From assembly GCF_024494595.1 (NCBI RefSeq), contig NZ_JANHDI010000009.1, positions 162,700 through 226,699 on the forward strand: DNA of 64,000 nt, read 5' to 3'. The notes under the pieces were generated by a model. That model did no database searches, was not told where the DNA came from, and saw nothing but the letters and a program-made list of their open reading frames with translations. A program made the translations under genes and the position numbers. This DNA comes from Halobellus rarus (GTDB lineage Archaea > Halobacteriota > Halobacteria > Halobacteriales > Haloferacaceae). This document shows, one piece after another, positions 59,710-64,000 of the stretch (positions are counted from its first letter, which is position 1; every line of letters starts with the position of its first letter).

Positions 59710-61254
59710 ATGTTACCAAACGTTAGACGTGAGGATTGGTATCAAACAGCGACGAACACAAACTGGGACATCTCCTACGTCGACGAGGAAGATATGTACC
59801 CCTCGGGGCTGACCGGCCAGGATGCGTATAACGTGCCCGAAGATGGATGGGAAAGCTGGGAGGAGACGTACAAACAGACCGCCCGAGAATACTACGAGAC
59901 GCAGCACGAGAAGGACGGGAGCGTTTACGCAGTGAGCTCTGCGATGGATCAGTCTGGACTTCCGCATTCACTTGGAATGGGGTGGGAGGACGTACTCAAG
60001 TTCCATTTCGCCACAGTTCCGCTTCTCGAACGTGCAGCCGTGACGAGTGAGTCTCAATATGCTCGCTTCGCGCCTGACAGCGCGTGGCGACATATGGCAC
60101 AGTTCGGGGCGATGGACGAACTCCGACATACGGAACTTCAGCTCCGCATTCCACACAGTTTCGTCAAGGAGGACTCCCAGTACGACTGGGCCAAGAAAAT
60201 GTACCACACCGAGGACTGGGCGTCCGTCGCTGCGCGGCACCTGTTCGACGATTTCAAGGCCTCGAACGCCATCGATTCGGCGCTCCAGATCACGTTCGCA
60301 TTCGAGACCGGTTTCACGAATATGCAATTCCTGGCGCTGGCGTCCGATGCCGCCGACGTCGGCGATATCGAATTCTCGGAGGCGATCTCGTCCATTCAGA
60401 CCGACGAGGCTCGTCACGCCCAGCAGGGTAATGCGATAATCGAGATTCTCGACGAGTACGACGATCTGGACCGCGCACAGTACCTCGTCGACAAGTCGTT
60501 CTGGCGGTGCTACAAGCTGTTCTCCGCGTTGACTGGACCGAGTATGGACTACTACACTCCAGTCGAGGATCGGGAGATGTCCTGGGGCGAGTTTATGGAG
60601 GAGTGGATCGTCGATCAGTTCCTGGAAAACATCGAAAACACGGGACTCGAAAAGCCGTGGTACTGGGACCAATTCATCGAACTCGTGCGTCAGGGCGGTA
60701 CCAGCCATTATATGGCCGGCGGTCACTACCACTGGCGACCGACGCTACCTATCGCGCCGCCGGGTGTGACAGCAGAGGACCGAGAGTGGCTCGAAGAAAA
60801 GTACCCCGGCTGGGAGGAGCGTTGGGGCGAAAAGTGGGATCGCCACGCCAAGGCGATGCGAGATGATGATCTCGAGAAGACGGTTGCGGACGACCTTATC
60901 GTCCTCTGTGACCTCTGTCAGCTCCCCGCGATTCACGCGGATCCCGACCTGGATCACAACCGGCTCCACTCCCACGAACACGACGGTGAAACGTACTACT
61001 TCTGCTCGGAGCCCTGTCAATGGATCTTCGAGAACGAGCCCGACCGATATGCGGATCACCAATCGATATTACGGCGCTTCTTAGCCGGTGACATCCAGCC
61101 TCAGACACTAGAAGGGGCCCTCGAACATATGGGTATGGGCGCGGATAACGCTCACGAGCGTGGGATCGATTTCCGTGCCCCCGAGTGGGGAGACGACTGG
61201 ATCGATTGGAGTCCATCTTCGTCTGATCCCGCCGGTGCGGCCAGCGACGACTGA
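59710..61254 (+). CDS. tmoA: Diiron monooxygenase alpha (catalytic) subunit (TmoA-like) with YHS-type C-terminus
   Basis: 514 residues. Diiron ligands are readable: Glu107, Glu137-x2-His140 ('MDELRHTEL'), Glu199 ('FAFETGF') and Glu233-x2-His236 ('TDEARHAQQ'), matching toluene-4-monooxygenase E104/E134/H137/E197/E231/H234 with constant spacing. A C-terminal zinc-type YHS module has 'LCDLCQLP' and 'FCSEPCQWIF'. In bacteria tmoA opens the operon; here it comes last, after a 125-bp gap with its own TATA-like TTTTATTATATTTG (about 59675-59688). It should hydroxylate an aromatic ring or related hydrocarbon; no reductase gene is nearby. Confidence 0.93.
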   Translation: MLPNVRREDWYQTATNTNWDISYVDEEDMYPSGLTGQDAYNVPEDGWESWEETYKQTAREYYETQHEKDGSVYAVSSAMDQSGLPHSLGMGWEDVLKFHFATVPLLERAAVTSESQYARFAPDSAWRHMAQFGAMDELRHTELQLRIPHSFVKEDSQYDWAKKMYHTEDWASVAARHLFDDFKASNAIDSALQITFAFETGFTNMQFLALASDAADVGDIEFSEAISSIQTDEARHAQQGNAIIEILDEYDDLDRAQYLVDKSFWRCYKLFSALTGPSMDYYTPVEDREMSWGEFMEEWIVDQFLENIENTGLEKPWYWDQFIELVRQGGTSHYMAGGHYHWRPTLPIAPPGVTAEDREWLEEKYPGWEERWGEKWDRHAKAMRDDDLEKTVADDLIVLCDLCQLPAIHADPDLDHNRLHSHEHDGETYYFCSEPCQWIFENEPDRYADHQSILRRFLAGDIQPQTLEGALEHMGMGADNAHERGIDFRAPEWGDDWIDWSPSSSDPAGAASDD

Positions 61255-61341
61255 CCCGTTTCAATTTAGCAGTCGCGCTCCCGTCTTTTTCGACTACTGG
61301 ATGCGGTATACTTAATTACCTTCGGATGATAGTGATTGTCA

Positions 61342-61572
61342 ATGGCTCCCACAAGCCCAGAACAAGAGCCGCTAGGCGAGTGCCCAGCATGCGGATACGA
61401 GTTCACCGACGAGGATGTTCTCGATGGGCCACCGCCACTGTACGGTGAACCGACGGTTCGATGCCCGAATTACGACGGGACTGATCCGACGGACGAACAT
61501 CGGGAGGTGTTCGAAGACTTGGAGGGGACGCCCCATTCGATCCGCGTCTCAAACCTCGACGTCGACGCGTAG
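61342..61572 (+). CDS. Small zinc-ribbon-like protein
   Basis: 76 residues with 'CPACGYEF' near the N-terminus (Cys14, Cys17) and another Cys around residue 41 in 'VRCPNYDG'. It is too small for a reductase and has no Fe-S spacing of the 2Fe-2S plant type. It follows tmoA by 87 bp, likely with its own promoter. It may be an accessory factor of the monooxygenase; function unknown. Confidence 0.6.
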   Translation: MAPTSPEQEPLGECPACGYEFTDEDVLDGPPPLYGEPTVRCPNYDGTDPTDEHREVFEDLEGTPHSIRVSNLDVDA

Positions 61573-61599
61573 TTTCGACAGAATCAGCCTTTGTGCGAC

Positions 61600-62020
61600 C
61601 GAGTTACACTCCGTCACCCACGGGTCAGTTCCGGCGTTTCTTCTGGTCCCGAGCAAAAGCGAATTACCTCGTGGTAGGAGAGACGGCGATTCGAGTAAAT
61701 ACAGCGTTACTGACTGTTTGCTGCGGTCGATTTCGAAACGACCTGCCCGCTACACTTGCGACTGTTCCCGATTAGAACCCGGGCGGTGACCGAGACGCGA
61801 TCCTCCCGGTCAACGGTGTACCCTGGCTGCAGGCGGCCTGCCATCGCCACTTACTCGCATTCCCCACACGCTATTCACGGGAATCGCAACGCCATCGAAC
61901 GCGCCTTCAGAGAGCTGAAACGCTGGGATAACGTATTTGCTACCCCAGTTTAAACACGCTCGGCCGGACACTGCGGCAGCGTGGCTGCAAGCGTTCGCCG
62001 TCTGATTCTATCAGCGAATT
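61600..62020 (+). pseudogene. IS6-family transposase relic
   Basis: Scattered frames match haloarchaeal IS6-type transposases: 'VVGETAIRVN' (61665-61705 region), 'LPVNGVPWLQAACHRH' (around 61803-61850), 'HGNRNAIERAFRELKR' (near 61875-61925), and after a frameshift 'ARPDTAAAWLQAFAV' (61955-61995). The first two catalytic Asp positions appear changed (Gly, Asn), and several frames and stops interrupt it, so it is inactive. No clear terminal inverted repeats were found. Confidence 0.65.
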
Positions 62021-62043
62021 TGTACAATTCGGATCCGGTACAA

Positions 62044-62070
62044 AATTATTTATACTGTTCTATCATACAG
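62044..62070 (+). promoter_or_regulatory. Promoter element shared with the monooxygenase operon
   Basis: AATTATTTATACTGT (62044-62058) followed by TCTATCATAC. It aligns with 57471-57496, one mismatch in the spacer and one in CTATNATAC. It ends 6 bp before the ATG of the small Cys-rich gene at 62077. Transcription would give a very short or no leader. Confidence 0.6.
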
Positions 62071-62076
62071 GGTTTT

Positions 62077-62274
62077 ATGACTAGCCGTCAGTTCCAGCCT
62101 TCGGACTGCTGCGTCAAGTGTCCTCACTTCGACAAATTCAGTCGGGCGTGTACGCACGATCTGCGCCAAGCGATCATCCAGGAAGTATCTGCGGAAGACC
62201 CGACCACCTGCCCCGTGTTTCCCGAAATTCGGGCGGAATCGATGCGGGACCTCGAACGGCAGCTCCCCCCCTGA
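62077..62274 (+). CDS. Small Cys-rich protein, co-regulated with monooxygenase
   Basis: 65 residues with Cys11, Cys12, Cys15 ('DCCVKCPHF'), Cys25 and Cys45, a pattern that could bind zinc or an Fe-S cluster. There is no known family match. The promoter copies that of the monooxygenase operon, so the protein probably takes part in the same response, for instance as a redox or assembly partner (inference). Confidence 0.6.
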   Translation: MTSRQFQPSDCCVKCPHFDKFSRACTHDLRQAIIQEVSAEDPTTCPVFPEIRAESMRDLERQLPP

Positions 62275-62407
62275 TGGCCGGCATCCGACCCATCAGGTGA
62301 CGGTCGGCTGCTCCTCGTTTCCTCCTCGGTATCGAAACATTCGGCTAAAGCGTAGGAAACGGAAATCTGTCGTATCACCCTCTGAATGTAATGTCGCCTC
62401 CGCTGGA

Positions 62408-63196
62408 CTACAACTTGGGCGGCTGTTTGCCTAGGATCTCTTCGATGGCTTCGCGAAACATTCGAATGTTCTCCTTCGAGTCGACTGCTGTGGAGGCTTT
62501 CGTTTCGGGTAGATTCGTCTCCTTCGCGAGTTCGATCTTTCCTTCGAGGCCCTGCTGTTCTTCCATGTAGCTATAATACTCCATAAGCTTGTCTCCTCTG
62601 AAGAAATCCATAATCGCGTTGATGTAGGGTTCTGCTTCTTCGCCCCATTCGTCAATGGGTTTGACCGACCATTCACAGTGTTCGTCGCCCATCCCTTCAC
62701 ACTTCGACTCCATCGCCAGCACCGGGATTTCGGAGAAACCGCTGCACCACGCTGAAGCGTATCCGGTCAAACTCCAGCACACGGGGACCTCGGCTTCTCC
62801 GTTGTAAATAATGTGCTGCTCTGCCTCGTAGGAATTGTGCCAACTCCCGTCAAAGTCGAATATGCTTTCCTCTTTGTCATACTCCATCTCGTGTGCCTCC
62901 ACTTTGACAAGGCCCTTATCGGTGTGAATTTTCGGTCCAGCCTTCAGTAGTTCTTCAGGGGTGTCGAAGTCGTAATTCTTGTCGATAGACAGGAAATCGG
63001 AATACCCTGATTGGAATCCGAATCGAAAGAGTGTTTTTCGCGCCTCTTCGATTCCCAGGTTCTCAATCAGTTGTTGGCGGAGAAGTCCCATCGACTTCGC
63101 ATTGAAGATGAGCATACGGCTGTTCCGAAACGAGTTGACGCCAGGTTCGGCCCCGTACTCAAGGTCTGCTTTGAGATCAAAATCGTCTGATTTCAT
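62408..63196 (-). CDS. Stand-alone aromatic sensor protein (XylR_N/V4R domains of XylR/DmpR/MopR type)
   Basis: 262 residues equal to the N-terminal sensor half of the bacterial phenol regulators DmpR and MopR, without the AAA+ and DNA-binding domains. Zinc-site residues Cys140, Glu163, Cys166 and Cys174 match MopR C155, E178, C181 and C189 with a constant shift of 15; the phenol contacts His91 and Trp119 match H106 and W134 with the same shift. Motifs: 'NSYEAEQHI', 'PVCWSLTGYAS' and 'ESKCEGMGDEHC'. Archaea have no sigma-54, so the output must differ. A charged helical tail (205-262) may contact a partner. Confidence 0.9.
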   Translation of the reverse strand: MKSDDFDLKADLEYGAEPGVNSFRNSRMLIFNAKSMGLLRQQLIENLGIEEARKTLFRFGFQSGYSDFLSIDKNYDFDTPEELLKAGPKIHTDKGLVKVEAHEMEYDKEESIFDFDGSWHNSYEAEQHIIYNGEAEVPVCWSLTGYASAWCSGFSEIPVLAMESKCEGMGDEHCEWSVKPIDEWGEEAEPYINAIMDFFRGDKLMEYYSYMEEQQGLEGKIELAKETNLPETKASTAVDSKENIRMFREAIEEILGKQPPKL

Positions 63197-64000
63197 CGTA
63201 ATGTGCCGTTTGGGGCCCGTAGTAAAAAACTATACGCGTAACCGAGGGCCGCGTTAAGTTAGAAGGCGAGGGTCCGGTGTTCGGGAACCTATGACCGAAA
63301 CGGACCACCGCAGTATGCCTATCGGGTGTCGACTCGTCGTTTGTGGAGCGTAAAAAGAACTCTCGAGTGGGAGATTCAGGTGAGCATCAGATATAAATTT
63401 CCTTATATATAGATAAAAATAAAAATTTTTCCTAGACAGTTTAGAATATAATCCCAAATTACGGTGCCATTCACGCGTAGACGCGGAAGGCCGAACTGCT
63501 GCCCGTCGGGACAGTAAGTTCGGATCAACTCGGAGTCGGAGAGATGCAATCCAAACCAACAGCGACAACAATCGGTTGTACGGTGGTGTCGACCACAAAG
63601 CGACGAAATCGTTTATCTCAGGCCCTGCCAGCGACGACGACACAAACAGTAAGATGGTTCTGGGCTACTTTCATCGCACCTATCAGCTCGATAACGTCGG
63701 ATCTCTTGTTGAAATACTGATCACTTGGTGAACGTCTTTGGCGATGGGCACTACCGATTCCAGATGATTTCACCCGGGAATCGGAACGATTTTTGAATAC
63801 ATCTTTTGGATTATGATACTACGAACATATACGATTAAATAGGATTCGGCACCGCGCCACGATATACTATAACGGTGTCCGGTAAACTACCCCACCCTAC
63901 TCCCTCGGCGCATACGGGCCTCGGTCCTTGAGGGTGTCGTCAGAAACCAATGGTTTCTGACTGCTAACCAGAAATCAAAGACTTCTGGTGATGGGGCTTT
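63197..64000. other. 804-bp AT-rich stretch without a supported gene
   Basis: The frames seen (for example 63254-63643, minus) are Ser/Arg/Leu-rich and not haloarchaeal-like. An A/T-dense tract lies at about 63391-63428. The first ~60 bp hold the promoter of the sensor gene (minus strand). The right end carries hairpins, see 63939-63989. Confidence 0.5.
63939..63989. repeat. Two adjacent hairpins, related to the structure at 3881-3957 (IS200/IS605-end-like)
   Basis: Stem 1: GTCAGAAACC (63939-63948) with GGTTTCTGAC (63952-63961), perfect. Stem 2: ACCAGAAATC (63967-63976) with GACTTCTGGT (63980-63989), one mismatch. Flank GCCTCGGTCC and the run into TGTCGTCAGAAACC parallel GCCTCGGGGTC and GGTCGTACGGAAACC at 3881-3902. 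If this is an element end, its gene would lie beyond the right edge of the window. Confidence 0.45.

Noticed and set aside
63254..63643. Possible 129-codon minus-strand gene
   Set aside because: Ser/Arg/Leu/Tyr-rich, crosses an AT-dense tract, no motif or promoter logic.

Overview
The window is a piece of a haloarchaeal genome (class Halobacteria). The evidence is GC-rich coding DNA with AT-rich gene gaps, strongly acidic proteins, archaeal TATA-type promoters with short leaders, Tat/lipobox signal sequences, and lineage-typical families (HalOD1 output domain, Bat-type HTH, DUF2892-type membrane protein). I see no rRNA, tRNA or CRISPR array.

Layout. (1) 1-14.1 kb: ordinary accessory genes, namely small regulators and membrane proteins, a cupin, two lipoproteins, a methyltransferase, a serine beta-lactamase-like hydrolase with a membrane partner, two Bat-type HTH regulators around an alpha/beta hydrolase, and a cytochrome P450. 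(2) 14.2-14.9 kb: a decayed amidohydrolase gene. (3) 14.9-29.0 kb: a sugar-acid catabolic and transport locus. It holds two FGGY kinases, a PdxA2-type dehydrogenase, a DgoD-like enolase-superfamily dehydratase, an IclR regulator, a complete ABC importer (binding protein, two permeases, ATPase), a 2-hydroxyacid dehydrogenase and a tandem-duplicated class II aldolase. (4) 29.0-31.6 kb: an aconitase relic, a DUF2892 protein and an amidase. (5) 31.9-53.0 kb: a mycofactocin (MFT) island. It has mftE divergent from mftA-mftB-mftC-mftF, with MftF fused to an FkbM-type methyltransferase. It continues with an ETF/FixABCX-like electron-transfer module, two FadH/OYE-type flavoproteins, two chelatase-like AAA+ proteins and five MFT-coupled short-chain dehydrogenases. 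(6) 53.2-63.2 kb: an aromatic-oxidation locus with two IclR regulators, an extradiol dioxygenase-like VOC protein, a toluene-monooxygenase-like diiron system (B, C, D, E, A), two small Cys proteins, and a stand-alone aromatic sensor of the XylR/DmpR/MopR N-terminal type. An IS6-type transposase relic lies inside it. (7) 63.2-64 kb: no gene, ending in two hairpins that resemble a structure at 3.9 kb.

Working model (inference). The monooxygenase hydroxylates an aromatic or cyclic substrate. MFT-dependent nicotinoprotein SDRs oxidise the resulting alcohols using the peptide-derived cofactor. The Fix/ETF module passes electrons from reduced MFT to the quinone pool, a job done by MftG in mycobacteria. 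The sensor protein reports the aromatic substrate. MftD-like and MftG-like genes and a monooxygenase reductase are not in the window.
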